From NCBI GenBank assembly GCA_001295935.1, contig LJHX01000036.1, positions 1 through 64,000 on the forward strand: DNA of 64,000 nucleotides, written 5' to 3'. The notes beneath the pieces were generated by a model that had not been told where the DNA came from, made no database searches, and was given only the letters and a program-made list of their open reading frames with translations. Below, one piece after another: positions 51,041-59,936 of the stretch. Within the stretch, counting starts at the first letter, position 1. Every line of letters begins with the position of its first letter. A program made the translations under genes and the position numbers. This DNA comes from an alpha proteobacterium AAP81b. Lineage in GTDB: Bacteria; Pseudomonadota; Alphaproteobacteria; Sphingomonadales; Sphingomonadaceae.

Positions 51041-51718
51041 ATGACCAGACACTCGAGACTGGCGGGCGTTGCGTTCATGCTGATGCTGGGCGCACCTGCG
51101 GAAGCCCAGATGGCGGTCATCGATGCTCGCGCGATCTTTCAACTCAAGTCGCAGATCGACCAGATGCGGGCTCAGTATCAGCAGCTTCGCCAGACCTACA
51201 GCGCCATCGCCCATGCGCCCGATGCTGCCGTGCAGGGCCTTGGACAGCAGCTCAACACCCGCCAACTCCGCAACGCACTGCCGGGCCGCAGTGCCGTGCA
51301 GGACATGCTTTCCGGCACCGGGCAATTGAATGGCGCCGGTCAGCAGATGCTCGGCCAGAACCGCGTCTATACCCCGGCCGGGCAAGACTTTCAGGCGCGG
51401 GAAATGAACCGCTCCGCTACCAGCATCGCCGGCGCTCAGGCGATGGCCAGCGACCTCTATGCCTCGGCGACGGCCCGCATCGACGCCCTGCAGGCCATAG
51501 AGGGGCAACTCGCGACGGCCCCCGACCAGAAGACGGTACTCGATCTGCAAGCGCGGGTGCAGGCGGAGCAGGCCTATATCCAGGCGCAGCAGGTTCAGGC
51601 CCAGTCGCTCGCCATGTGGCAGGCCTCGCAGCAGCGGAGCGAACAGCAGCGTCGCTCTGAGCAGCGACGTCAGTCGATCGACAGCCTCATCGAGCAGGCC
51701 AAGGCAAAAGGGGGCTGA
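51041..51718 (+). CDS. virB5: VirB5-like minor pilin
   Basis: A protein of 225 aa. The ATG at 51041 follows GGAGGGAGAAGG. A signal peptide (LAGVAFMLMLGAPAEAQ) is followed by the helical VirB5/TrbJ pattern ARAIFQLKSQIDQMRAQYQQ and a long Gln/Ala-rich coiled coil. VirB5 sits at the pilus tip and may help contact recipients. It ends 2 bp before the EexN-like gene. Confidence 0.85.
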   Translation: MTRHSRLAGVAFMLMLGAPAEAQMAVIDARAIFQLKSQIDQMRAQYQQLRQTYSAIAHAPDAAVQGLGQQLNTRQLRNALPGRSAVQDMLSGTGQLNGAGQQMLGQNRVYTPAGQDFQAREMNRSATSIAGAQAMASDLYASATARIDALQAIEGQLATAPDQKTVLDLQARVQAEQAYIQAQQVQAQSLAMWQASQQRSEQQRRSEQRRQSIDSLIEQAKAKGG

Positions 51719-51720
51719 CC

Positions 51721-52302
51721 GTGAAAAAGTCTTGCACGGTGCAAGCCTTTTCCGGGTCCTGGGCCGGGCGTGTGGCGACCGACCGACTGGCGGGACAGGC
51801 GGAACAGCAGCGGAAAAGTCTTGCACGGTGCAAGACTTTTGGGCTGCGAGCATTCCGCGCTGGTGCCGGCTGTCGTGTGGAGGTCGGTGGAACAAACCGC
51901 GAAAGGTCTTGCACCGTGCAAGACTTTGCTGCGGCGCTGGTGCTTATCCTTGCCGCAGCGACGCCGGCCGGTGCCATGCCTGAACAAGGCAGCCGCACAG
52001 TCACTTGGTTTGCCGATCACCCGCGAGAGCGGGCGCGGGCGCAACTGGCCTGTCTCGACGATCCAGGGCATCTTGGCCGGACCCCCGACTGCATCAACGC
52101 CCATCAGGCCAGCGTCACGGTCGCTCTGCGGCAGGCCCGCACGCGGGCCGCTGTGCTGTCGCCATCTGTGCCTGCCTATTGGTCCGCAGACCCCGAGGCC
52201 CGGCGGGCCAAGCTGATGATGTGTCGTCGGAACCCCGAACTTGCGAACTGCGAAGCCGCCGCGCGGTCGCTGCGGATCGAAGCCGGCCTGGTCGGGAGAT
52301 AG
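51721..52302 (+). CDS. EexN-like exclusion lipoprotein fused to three palindrome repeats
   Basis: A protein of 193 aa from a GTG with GGGGG 6 nt upstream. The first 65 residues are translated palindromes (SCTVQAF, KSLARCKTF, RSCTVQDF) with spacer sequence. A hydrophobic stretch (AAALVLILAAATPAGA) then leads to the real domain: RTVTWFADHPRERARAQLAC, DDPGHLGRTPDCINAHQAS and a second half, YWSADPEARRAKLMMCRRNP. The WFxxHPxER and C-x-DPG-x-C-x-NA pattern is that of EexN entry-exclusion proteins, which bar redundant plasmid entry. The insertion has pushed the export signal 65 residues inward, so function may be altered or a start downstream may be used. Confidence 0.7.
   Translation: MKKSCTVQAFSGSWAGRVATDRLAGQAEQQRKSLARCKTFGLRAFRAGAGCRVEVGGTNRERSCTVQDFAAALVLILAAATPAGAMPEQGSRTVTWFADHPRERARAQLACLDDPGHLGRTPDCINAHQASVTVALRQARTRAAVLSPSVPAYWSADPEARRAKLMMCRRNPELANCEAAARSLRIEAGLVGR
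51731..51922. repeat. three GTCTTGCAC palindromes at 88-89 bp intervals
   Basis: Cores at 51731-51745 (right arm altered to GCC), 51820-51834 and 51908-51922. All lie within the EexN-like reading frame and translate in successive frames without a stop. Confidence 0.92.
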
Positions 52303-52305
52303 CGC

Positions 52306-53313
52306 ATGGCCGACGTCCAGTGGGAGGTGTTCACCTATATCGTGGATCAGGTCGAGACGCCCCTGGTCTCGGCGGTCAGCGAGGTCGTCAACGCCTTCCT
52401 CGCCTTCGCGTCGGCTCCGCTCCAGGTGGCGTTGGTGATCTATGTTGCGTTGACCGGTCTGCTCATCCTTCGAGGCCACCACAGCGAACTGGCCTCGACC
52501 GTCATCTCTCGGATGATCGCCATGGGGCTGGTAGTGTTCGTTCTGACCGGTGCAGGCATCTACCAGCAGTTCGTCTACGACTTTTTCTTCACGACGCTTC
52601 CCACGGAGCTGACCAATGTCATCTCCGGCGCCGGTGCCGGGCAGGTGGTCACCGCCAACAGCTTCGACATGGTGTGGCTAAAAGCCTGGCGTGCCGGCCT
52701 CGAAGTTTGGCGAACGCTGGCTTGGGACGATCTGATGTTGAAGGGCATCGTCACCCTGTTCTGGGCGGCAGGGATCATCTCAACGGTCTTCGCCTTCGCG
52801 ATTTGGCTTATCTCACGGGTCCTCCTGGCGCTCTACATTGCCGTAGGGCCGCTTCTGGTCGCCTTGGTGCTCTTCCCGGCCACTCGCTCCATCTTCGAGC
52901 GCTGGATCGGCTCGATGATTTCCTGCGTCGTCCTCCAGGTGGTGACGGTCGTGCTGCTGAACATCGTCCTGACCGTCGAGGGCGAGGTCGTCGGCACCAT
53001 CGGCGCCATGGGCAACGCCGACGCCATGGCGATGATCCAGGTGCTGCTCGCGGGCATGATCTTCTTCGGGGTGGCCGGCTACGTGGCGCTCCAGTTGCCC
53101 AGCATCGCGTCGTCTCTTGCTGGCGGACTGCACTTCCACACGGGCGCGCTGGCGCGGGGCGGCTTCAACGCCACGCGCGCTGGTGGGCAGCAAATCGCGC
53201 GCGCTGGAGTGCTGGCAGCTGCTGCCGCAAACCAGACGGTGCGCCTCGTGACAGCCCGCTTCCGGCCCTCGCCGGGTGGGTCTCTCTCCGACACGACAAG
53301 GAGGGCTGCATGA
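52306..53313 (+). CDS. virB6: VirB6-like channel protein
   Basis: A protein of 335 aa with at least five membrane helices: LQVALVIYVALTGLLILRG, MIAMGLVVFVLTGAGIYQQF, GIVTLFWAAGIISTVFAFAIW, VLLALYIAVGPLLVALVLFP and ISCVVLQVVTVVLLNIVL. This is the VirB6/TrbL family pattern; it forms part of the inner-membrane translocation path. The C-terminal 60 residues are cytoplasmic or periplasmic and Arg/Gly-rich. It ends overlapping the virB7-like gene (ATGA). Confidence 0.9.
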   Translation: MADVQWEVFTYIVDQVETPLVSAVSEVVNAFLAFASAPLQVALVIYVALTGLLILRGHHSELASTVISRMIAMGLVVFVLTGAGIYQQFVYDFFFTTLPTELTNVISGAGAGQVVTANSFDMVWLKAWRAGLEVWRTLAWDDLMLKGIVTLFWAAGIISTVFAFAIWLISRVLLALYIAVGPLLVALVLFPATRSIFERWIGSMISCVVLQVVTVVLLNIVLTVEGEVVGTIGAMGNADAMAMIQVLLAGMIFFGVAGYVALQLPSIASSLAGGLHFHTGALARGGFNATRAGGQQIARAGVLAAAAANQTVRLVTARFRPSPGGSLSDTTRRAA

Positions 53314-53513
53314 TCCGCCCAACCTTCATGGTTGTGACCCTTCTGCTGGCCGCCTGCGCCAGCAACAAGGCCCGACCACCGGAGGCAGCCGGTGCCTGGC
53401 GGCCCCTGAACGCCGGGCGTTGGCAACCGACCCGCGATGACCTTCGCGGACCCCGCCAGCCACTCGCGCCGGCGCAGTCATGGAGCCTCTCTCGGTCGGA
53501 GTCTCCCCGATGA
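53310..53513 (+). CDS. virB7: VirB7-like lipoprotein
   Basis: A protein of 67 aa. MIRPTFMVVTLLLAACASNK is a signal peptide with lipobox LAAC. The mature part is short and Pro/Trp/Arg-rich. Position between virB6 and virB8, size and lipobox identify it as the VirB7 outer-membrane lipoprotein that pairs with VirB9. Its start overlaps virB6 and its stop overlaps virB8. Confidence 0.82.
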   Translation: MIRPTFMVVTLLLAACASNKARPPEAAGAWRPLNAGRWQPTRDDLRGPRQPLAPAQSWSLSRSESPR

Positions 53514-54235
53514 ACGACATGAGCAGCATTGCCGGGCGTCCGTTCGCGGCGCGACCCGTTGCAGCCGATCCCGCGACACTGGATGCCTATTTCGCGCAGG
53601 TGCGTAGCTTCGAGGCCGACCGACTGCGGTCCGCGGAGCGCAGTCGCCGGGTGGCGTGGGCCGTAGCGAGTTCTGCCGGCCTGGTCGCTGCCGCTGCCTG
53701 CTTTGCCGTAGCGGCGCTGGCGCCGCTCAAGACGGTGGTGCCGCTTGCCTTTCGTGTCGACAACACGACCGGGGCCGTCGAGCGCGTCTACGATGTCCGT
53801 GGCGGCGACATGGAAGCGACGGAAGCCATGCGTCGCCACTTTCTTTGGGAGTATGTCCGCCACCGGCAGAGCTACTCGGCGGGCGAGGCGGAAGCCAACT
53901 TCAACGCGGTCAGCCTGACCAGTTCGCCGACCGTCCAGCAGCTCTATGCCGCCGAGTTCCGGGGCTCCAACCCGATGTCGCCACAGGTGCTCCTCGGCAA
54001 GGACGGTGAGGCGACCGTGCGATGGCTCGGAACGTCCTTCCTGTCGGACAGGCTCGCGCAGGTTCGCTTCGAGCAGGTTGAGCGCAAGGGCCTCATCGCC
54101 CTGCCGCCCCGGCGCCTAATCGCCACCATCGCCTATGACTTTGCCCCAGGGGCGGTTGCTGACGCGGCGATCAACATCAATCCGCTCGGCTTTGTCGTCA
54201 CCAGCTACCGGGCCGATCAGGAGGTGGTGAAGTGA
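53510..54235 (+). CDS. virB8: VirB8-like assembly protein
   Basis: A protein of 241 aa from the ATG at 53510, overlapping the virB7 stop; the frame could start 10 codons earlier. A membrane helix (AWAVASSAGLVAAAACFAVAAL) precedes a periplasmic NTF2-like domain with PLAFRVDNTTGAVERVYDV and RHFLWEYVRHRQSYS, and ends NINPLGFVVTSYRADQEV. VirB8 nucleates the secretion complex at the inner membrane. Confidence 0.93.
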   Translation: MNDMSSIAGRPFAARPVAADPATLDAYFAQVRSFEADRLRSAERSRRVAWAVASSAGLVAAAACFAVAALAPLKTVVPLAFRVDNTTGAVERVYDVRGGDMEATEAMRRHFLWEYVRHRQSYSAGEAEANFNAVSLTSSPTVQQLYAAEFRGSNPMSPQVLLGKDGEATVRWLGTSFLSDRLAQVRFEQVERKGLIALPPRRLIATIAYDFAPGAVADAAININPLGFVVTSYRADQEVVK

Positions 54236-55131
54236 TGCTCACGGGCCTCCCAGCTTCTGGAATCCGAAGGGTGCAATCGCCGGAAAGTCTTGCACCGTGC
54301 AAGACGTTTCTGTCTTTGTTCCTCCTGCCCACCACCATCCTGCTGCCGCTGCCGGTGGTCGCGGAGGTCGTGCCGCGCTCTGCCGGCGTCGACCCACATG
54401 TGATGGCGGTCGTCTACGATCCCCAAAATGTCGTCCGCATCGTGGCGTCGAGGACCAGCTCGACGCAGTTGGTGTTTGCCAAAGACGAGGAAATTACCAA
54501 CGTCGCCATCGGCGATGCCGACAACTGGCTCGCACAGCCTGTCGGCAACCTGCTGTTCCTCAAGCCCACGGCGGTCAGGTCGGCGACCAACGCCCAGGTG
54601 GTGACACGCCGACCTGACGGCAGTTCGCGCTCCTACCAGCTGCGCCTGGTGTCGAGCGGACGCCGGGACGGCGAGCGCCCGATGTACGCGGTGACCTTCA
54701 CCTATCCGCGCGAAGCAACGGTGGTCGATGATGCGGCACGCCAGCGGGAAGCGGAAGCCCAGGCCCAGGCGCGCCTTGCTAAGGCATGGGAGGAGGGGCC
54801 GCGCAACTGGCGGTATGTCGCCCGCGGTTCCAGGCTGATCGAGCCGACCGAAGTCAGCGACAACGGCCGCATGACGGCCTTCCGCTTTCCCGGCAATATG
54901 CGGGTGCCGACGATCTATACGCGGGCGCCGGACGGCCAGGAGACCATCGTCTCTTATACGATGCGGGCCGACCTGGCCGTCGTGCCGGTCGCCGCCCGCG
55001 AGTTCGTGCTGCGCGACGGTGCCGAGGTGCTCGGCATCGCCAACCAGGGCTTCGATCCCGTCGGGCACAACCCGATGACCGGCACTGGCACGTCCGATCT
55101 GACCCGCGTCGTAAAGGACAGCGCGCAATGA
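54235..55131 (+). CDS. virB9: VirB9-like core protein with a palindrome in its leader
   Basis: A protein of 298 aa from ATG 54235 (GTG 54232 also possible), with AGGAGG 10 nt upstream. A leader of 20 residues includes SLAPCKT, the translated palindrome, then the hydrophobic signal FLSLFLLPTTILLPLPVVAE. The family pattern follows: VMAVVYDPQNVVRIVASR, NWLAQPVGNLLFLKP and FPGNMRVPTIY. VirB9 forms the outer core ring with VirB7 and VirB10. The palindrome supplies the basic N-region of the signal peptide. Confidence 0.9.
   Translation: MLTGLPASGIRRVQSPESLAPCKTFLSLFLLPTTILLPLPVVAEVVPRSAGVDPHVMAVVYDPQNVVRIVASRTSSTQLVFAKDEEITNVAIGDADNWLAQPVGNLLFLKPTAVRSATNAQVVTRRPDGSSRSYQLRLVSSGRRDGERPMYAVTFTYPREATVVDDAARQREAEAQAQARLAKAWEEGPRNWRYVARGSRLIEPTEVSDNGRMTAFRFPGNMRVPTIYTRAPDGQETIVSYTMRADLAVVPVAAREFVLRDGAEVLGIANQGFDPVGHNPMTGTGTSDLTRVVKDSAQ
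54289..54303. repeat. GTCTTGCAC palindrome inside virB9
   Basis: Perfect core, in frame SLAPCKT, followed by GTTTCTGTCTTTGTTCC, which resembles the flanking arm of other copies. Confidence 0.9.
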
Positions 55132-56306
55132 GCGACGTCGTCGATTCTGCTGGGCCGCCCGTCGCCACGGCTCCGGCCAACGATACTGGCCATGCTGGTG
55201 CGGTGCCGGGCGAACGCCATGTGTCGGAGGTTGCCGGTCGGGGGCCATTGGTCTCCAAGAAGGGCGGCATCGGCATGATCGTCGCCGCTGCCGGCCTTGC
55301 CTGCGGGTTTGTTGTGATGCGGGGCGCATCGGCCGAACCCGGTCTCAAGGTCGGCAACCGCCCGCCCGTGCAGGTCAAGTCGGTGACCCAATATGAGGCG
55401 CCGCCCGAGCTGCCGCCGGCGCCGACGGACAGCATGGCGGCGCTGCCTCCCGATGCCGCCCCGCCGCTGCCGGACGCGCCTGTCGATCCCAGGCTTGCCT
55501 CAGCCCCGATGCAGCAGGCGCCGTCACAGCAGGTTGGGGCGGCTGCCCCGACGCGCGGCCAGCAGACACTGCTCGTTTACAGTAGCAACGGCGGCAGCAG
55601 CCTCGGCGCCGCGTCGGGTGCTACGCCTGTCGCCATGCAGCAGAGCGTCGGAAGCGAGCTTGGCGCACGGTTGCAGCCCACCCAGCTGGATGGCGTCACC
55701 GCCGCGGTGCTGCGCAACCAGCCCTATCTGCTCACCGCCGGCACCCTGATCCCCTGTGTGCTCCAGACGGCGATGGACTCGACGTTGCCGGGTCTGGTCA
55801 CCTGCATCGTGCCTCAGGACGTGATGGGCAAGACGGGTGTCACCCTGCTCGATCGCGGCACGCGGATCATCGGCGAGTTCCAGGGCGGTGTTCGCCAGGG
55901 CCAGGCGCGGTTGTTCGTGCTCTGGACGCGGGCCGAGACACCGCAAGGCGTCGTCATCAGCCTGGCGTCGCCGGCGTCGGACGCGCTTGGCCGGGCCGGC
56001 ATGGGCGGCGCCGTCGACAATCACTTCTGGCAGCGCTTCGGCGGCGCATTGCTGCTCAGCACCATCAACGGCGCCATTCAGGCCGGGGTGGCGGCAGCGT
56101 CCAACCAGGGCACCACCACGATCAACACGGGTACGCCGGAAGCCGTGATCGGTGAGAGCCTGCGTGACAGCATCCGCATTCCGCCGACGGTCCGGAAGGC
56201 GCAGGGCGAGCTGGTCTCGGTGTTCGTGGCGCGCGATCTCGACTTCTCGGGGGTCTATCAGGTCCAGGCAACCGCGGTCGCCGCCGGCGCTCCCGGTGCG
56301 CCGTGA
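55128..56306 (+). CDS. virB10: VirB10-like core protein
   Basis: A protein of 392 aa starting in an ATGA overlap with virB9. A single membrane helix (IGMIVAAAGLACGFVVM) precedes a proline-rich periplasmic linker (PPELPPAPTDSMAALPP) and the beta-barrel domain: LLTAGTLIPCVLQTAMDS, LLDRGTRIIGEFQGGV, then the antenna region FGGALLLSTINGA. VirB10 spans both membranes and gates the channel. A 330-bp block of palindromes separates it from virB11. Confidence 0.95.
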   Translation: MSDVVDSAGPPVATAPANDTGHAGAVPGERHVSEVAGRGPLVSKKGGIGMIVAAAGLACGFVVMRGASAEPGLKVGNRPPVQVKSVTQYEAPPELPPAPTDSMAALPPDAAPPLPDAPVDPRLASAPMQQAPSQQVGAAAPTRGQQTLLVYSSNGGSSLGAASGATPVAMQQSVGSELGARLQPTQLDGVTAAVLRNQPYLLTAGTLIPCVLQTAMDSTLPGLVTCIVPQDVMGKTGVTLLDRGTRIIGEFQGGVRQGQARLFVLWTRAETPQGVVISLASPASDALGRAGMGGAVDNHFWQRFGGALLLSTINGAIQAGVAAASNQGTTTINTGTPEAVIGESLRDSIRIPPTVRKAQGELVSVFVARDLDFSGVYQVQATAVAAGAPGAP

Positions 56307-56328
56307 AGGGCTGTTGGGAGGTCAAAGT

Positions 56329-56589
56329 CTTGCGCGGTGCAAGACTTTCTCCGCCTTGTTTGGGGCTCAGGAGCAACGTTCTGGGCAGAGGAGTGCGCTT
56401 CAAAAGTCTTGCACGGTGCAAGACTTTTGCGGGTTGGAGCTGGCCGCACCAGGCCGGCGGGAAGCAGGAGCCTTGGTGGCAAAGTCTTGCACGGTGCAAG
56501 ACATGTCACCTTTTGTTCCCGGTTGCCCATCCTATCGCTTCGATCGTGGCTGACGGGGAATCGACCTCGAAAGTCTTGCACCGTGCAAG
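56329..56589. repeat. four GTCTTGCAC palindromes at 78-89 bp intervals
   Basis: Cores at 56329 (CTTGCGCGG, one mismatch), 56408, 56486 and 56575, filling the whole space between virB10 and virB11 (56307-56634). The spacer after the second copy includes GGCGGGAAGCAGGAGCC, found inverted in the VirD4 cluster. No gene is present here. Confidence 0.92.
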
Positions 56590-56634
56590 ACTTTTGGGCG
56601 CTCCGTCTCGCCCTACGCTAGCAGGCCAGCCCCA

Positions 56635-57678
56635 GTGAGCCAGGCCGGCGAGTCCACTCTCCGCCTGATGCTGGCGCCGCTGCAAGAATGGCTCGACGAC
56701 GCCGGCGTCACCGAGATCGTGGTCAACCGGCCCGGTGAGGTCGGCGTTGAGAAGGGCGGTGCCTGGGCCTGGCAGGATGTGCCGGCGCTGGGGTTCGATC
56801 GCCTGGACAGCATCGCGACATTGGCGGCGGCTCTGTCGTCGCAGGATGTCGGTCCGGAACGCCCGCTCTGTGCCTGCTCGCTGCCCGATGGACAGCGGCT
56901 GCAGGTGTGCCGCCCGCCGGCGGTCGCGGCCGGGACGCTGAGCCTCACGATCCGCCGGCCCTCTGGGCTGCGGCCCACCATCGCCGCTCTTGCAGCAGGG
57001 GGGTTGTTCGCTTCGACCGAAGCCGCGGGTAATGGAGCCGGTGAGCGTGATGCCGAGCTGCTGGCGCTCTACCGCGCCGGCGACTGGGCCCGCTTCCTGC
57101 CCCTGGCGGTCGCCTCGCGGAAGACGCTGCTGATCTCCGGCGACACTGGCTCGGGCAAGACGACGCTGGCCAAGGCGCTGATCGAGGCCATCCCGCTCGA
57201 CGAGCGTCTGGTCACCATCGAGGACACCGCCGAGTTCGTCGGGCTGCCACATCGCAACCGGGTGGCGCTGTTATACTCCAAGGGCGACCAGGGCCTGGCG
57301 CGGGTCATGCCCGAGGATCTGATCGAGGCGGCGCTGCGGATGCGGCCCGACCGGGTGCTTATGCAGGAGCTGCGCGACGGCGCGGCGTTCACCTTCGTGC
57401 GCTCGGTCGCTGCCGGGCACCCGGGCAGCATCACCACCTGCCATGCGTCGTCGGCGCTGGGTGCGTTCGATGCGCTGCGCCTGATGGTCAAACAGCATCC
57501 GGCAGGGCGCCATTTGCTCGATGCCGATGTGGCGGCGCTGCTGCGCAGCCTCGTCGATGTCGTGGTCCATTGCCGCAAGGCCAATGGCCGCTTCGGCGTC
57601 GAGGAGGTGCTGTATCCGGCGGCCACGGCCCCTGCTCGGGAAGCCTCCCTTCCTCCTGCGCTCCACGCCGCCGAATAG
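56635..57678 (+). CDS. virB11: VirB11-like secretion ATPase
   Basis: A protein of 347 aa, GTG start. The N-terminal domain has LDDAGVTEIVVNRPGEVGVE; the RecA-like domain has Walker A GDTGSGKTTLAKAL near residue 170, the Asp box LVTIEDTAEF, Walker B RMRPDRVLMQELRDG and the His box SVAAGHPGSITTCHAS. It forms a hexamer that powers pilus biogenesis and transfer. No ribosome site is obvious. Confidence 0.95.
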   Translation: MSQAGESTLRLMLAPLQEWLDDAGVTEIVVNRPGEVGVEKGGAWAWQDVPALGFDRLDSIATLAAALSSQDVGPERPLCACSLPDGQRLQVCRPPAVAAGTLSLTIRRPSGLRPTIAALAAGGLFASTEAAGNGAGERDAELLALYRAGDWARFLPLAVASRKTLLISGDTGSGKTTLAKALIEAIPLDERLVTIEDTAEFVGLPHRNRVALLYSKGDQGLARVMPEDLIEAALRMRPDRVLMQELRDGAAFTFVRSVAAGHPGSITTCHASSALGAFDALRLMVKQHPAGRHLLDADVAALLRSLVDVVVHCRKANGRFGVEEVLYPAATAPAREASLPPALHAAE

Positions 57679-57689
57679 GAGCCCGCCGA

Positions 57690-59882
57690 ATGATCGACGC
57701 CCGCTCCGACTTGCCACCTGCCGTCAAGGCGCTGGTACCGGTGTTGGGGCTCGTCCTGGTCGCCGGCCTCTGGCTGCTGATCGCGTCGTCGGTGTTCCTG
57801 GCCGGTACCCGGATGCTCGGCCGCGTCGATGGCCTGCCGTTCCTGCAATGGTGGACCTACTGGCGCTGGTACGGCTTCGGTCATCCCCTTGTCGGGACCT
57901 GGCTGAAGATCGGCGCCGGTGTCGCGACTGCTGTGCCCGTCCTGATCCTGGCTGCACGGCTGCTGCGGGGCGGCACCCTCGGCGCCTCCCAGGCGCTGCA
58001 CGGCAAGACCCGTTGGGCCACCCGCCGGGAGATGAGCCGCGCCGGCCTCTATGCCCGGTTCGGGGGCCTGTATGTCGGCAAGGACAGCGGCGGCCGCCAC
58101 CTGCGGTTCGGTGGCCCGGAGCATGTCGCCTGCTATGCGCCGACCCGCTCGGGCAAGGGCGTCGGCTTGGTCATCCCCAACTGCCTGCTCTACGAGGCCT
58201 CGCTGGTCTGTCTCGACGTCAAGAAGGAGAACTGGGCAGCGACCGCCGGCATTCGCGCCGCCGCCGGGCAGCAGGTCTTCCTGTTCGACCCGCTGGCCGG
58301 CGATGGCCGCACGGCGCGCTACAACCCGCTGTCCTATGTGCGGCGCGGCACCATCGACGCGTTCGAGGACATCCAGCGCATTGCCCAGATGGTGTTTCCA
58401 AACGTCGGCGGCGATCAGGCCTTCTGGCAGGATGCTGCGCGGTCGGCGTTCATCGGCACCGCGGCGCTGATTGCGGAGACGCCGGAGCTGCCGCTGACCT
58501 TCGGCGAGGTGCTGCGCCATCTGTCGTCCGACGCCGGCGCCAGCGCCATGCTGCAGCGGATCGAGGCGCGCCGGCTCGGCAGGCAGCCGTACACCGAGGC
58601 GACGGTGAAGGCGCTGGAGGATTATCTCCGCGGCTCGGCCGACCTGGTGAACTCGATCCGCAAGACGGTCACCTCGAAGCTGTCGTTGTGGTTCAACCCG
58701 CGCATCGATGCCGCCACCGCGGCGAGCGACTTCGACCTGCGTGAGCTGCGGCGGTCGCTGCATGCGATCTATGTCGGGGTGACGCCCGACAACATCGCCC
58801 GGCTGCGCCCGCTGCTGGCGCTGTTCTTCCAGCAGCTGGTCGACGTGCAGGTGCAGTCGCTCCCCGCCAATGACCCGGAAGCGCGGCACCAGGTGCTGCT
58901 GCTGCTCGATGAGTTTCCGTTGTTGGGGCCGATGCCGGTGCTGGCCGACGCCTTCGCCTATGTGGCGGGGTACGACGTCCGCATCATGCTCATCATGCAG
59001 TCGAAGGCGCAGCTGCGCGATCGCGACCTCTACGGCCCCGACAAGGCGGAAGCCATCCTCGACAACTGCGGGCTCGAAGTGGTGTTCGGCACCAAGGACC
59101 TGAAACTGACCGAGGAACTGTCGGCGCGGCTCGGCTATGACACGGTGGAAGCGGCAAGCCGGTCGGGGCCGCGGTTCTGGCAGGTGTTCCGGCGCGACAA
59201 GCTCAGCCTGACGGAAAGCGACCAGCGCCGGGCGCTGCTGCTGCCCCAGGAGATCGCGCGGCTGCATCCGAGCGAAGCCATCCTCATCAAGCCTGGGATG
59301 TATCCGATGCGGGCGAAGCGCATCCGCCACTATGCCGATCCGCTGTTCAGTCGCCTGGTGCGGCGGCCGCCGGTGGTGGCGCCGATCGATATCGACGTCC
59401 GGCTCGATCGCGGGCCGATGGGGCGTGCGGCGCCCGGCAATGCGGCCGTCGATGGCGGCGTAGCGGCTGACGAGGGTACGGGGTCTGGGCAGGAGGGAGG
59501 GGCAATGTCTTGCACGGTGCAAGACTCTGCCGATAGCGCCCCTGCTTCCCGCCGACCCGATAACTGCCGGCCGAAACCGCAAAAGTCTTGCACCGTGCAA
59601 GACTTTGCCGCAGCCGGCGCCGCCACCGACACCGGAACAAAACCGGAAACGTCTTGCACGGTGCAAGACTCCGGCGGCGCCAGGCCGGCCTTGCCGGCTG
59701 CCGATGACCGGCCTCTGCCCGACCTCAAGCCCCATCAGTCCGACAGCCTGCTGAGCTCTGTGATGGGCGCCGATATCGACCTCAGCGACTATGGCCTGTC
59801 CGACGCTCGGCAGGTGGTCGCCCAGATCATCGACCGCGTGCCCACGGCGCCCGCCAGAGGCCGCAGGATGGCCGCGGAGTAG
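57690..59882 (+). CDS. virD4: VirD4-like coupling protein with palindrome-encoded repeats
   Basis: A protein of 730 aa. Two N-terminal membrane helices lie in residues 10-100; Walker A is YAPTRSGKGVGLVIPN near residue 150, Walker B is LLLLDEFPLLGPMP near 402, then MLIMQSKAQLRDRDLYG. It brings the relaxosome to the secretion channel. Residues 605-665 are an insertion made of three palindromes in the same frame (SCTVQD three times) with spacers of 78 and 66 bp, which preserve the frame. The final 50 residues (LLSSVMGADIDLSDYG) resume a normal tail. Confidence 0.95.
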   Translation: MIDARSDLPPAVKALVPVLGLVLVAGLWLLIASSVFLAGTRMLGRVDGLPFLQWWTYWRWYGFGHPLVGTWLKIGAGVATAVPVLILAARLLRGGTLGASQALHGKTRWATRREMSRAGLYARFGGLYVGKDSGGRHLRFGGPEHVACYAPTRSGKGVGLVIPNCLLYEASLVCLDVKKENWAATAGIRAAAGQQVFLFDPLAGDGRTARYNPLSYVRRGTIDAFEDIQRIAQMVFPNVGGDQAFWQDAARSAFIGTAALIAETPELPLTFGEVLRHLSSDAGASAMLQRIEARRLGRQPYTEATVKALEDYLRGSADLVNSIRKTVTSKLSLWFNPRIDAATAASDFDLRELRRSLHAIYVGVTPDNIARLRPLLALFFQQLVDVQVQSLPANDPEARHQVLLLLDEFPLLGPMPVLADAFAYVAGYDVRIMLIMQSKAQLRDRDLYGPDKAEAILDNCGLEVVFGTKDLKLTEELSARLGYDTVEAASRSGPRFWQVFRRDKLSLTESDQRRALLLPQEIARLHPSEAILIKPGMYPMRAKRIRHYADPLFSRLVRRPPVVAPIDIDVRLDRGPMGRAAPGNAAVDGGVAADEGTGSGQEGGAMSCTVQDSADSAPASRRPDNCRPKPQKSCTVQDFAAAGAATDTGTKPETSCTVQDSGGARPALPAADDRPLPDLKPHQSDSLLSSVMGADIDLSDYGLSDARQVVAQIIDRVPTAPARGRRMAAE
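59509..59667. repeat. three GTCTTGCAC palindromes inside virD4
   Basis: Cores at 59509-59523, 59587-59601 and 59653-59667. Each reads SCTVQD in the coding frame. Flanks contain CCCCTGCTTCCCGCC and GGAACAAAACCGGAAAC, shared with other clusters. Confidence 0.93.
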
Positions 59883-59936
59883 TCCGGTGGCCCGTCACTC
59901 CCTCTTGCCCCTCATAAGCCTTTACAGGAGGCCCTG

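Noticed and set aside
56329-56589. CRISPR-like regular repeats
   Set aside because: The repeats are palindromes also found singly across 30 kb, spacers are partly shared between clusters, spacing varies, and no cas gene is present.
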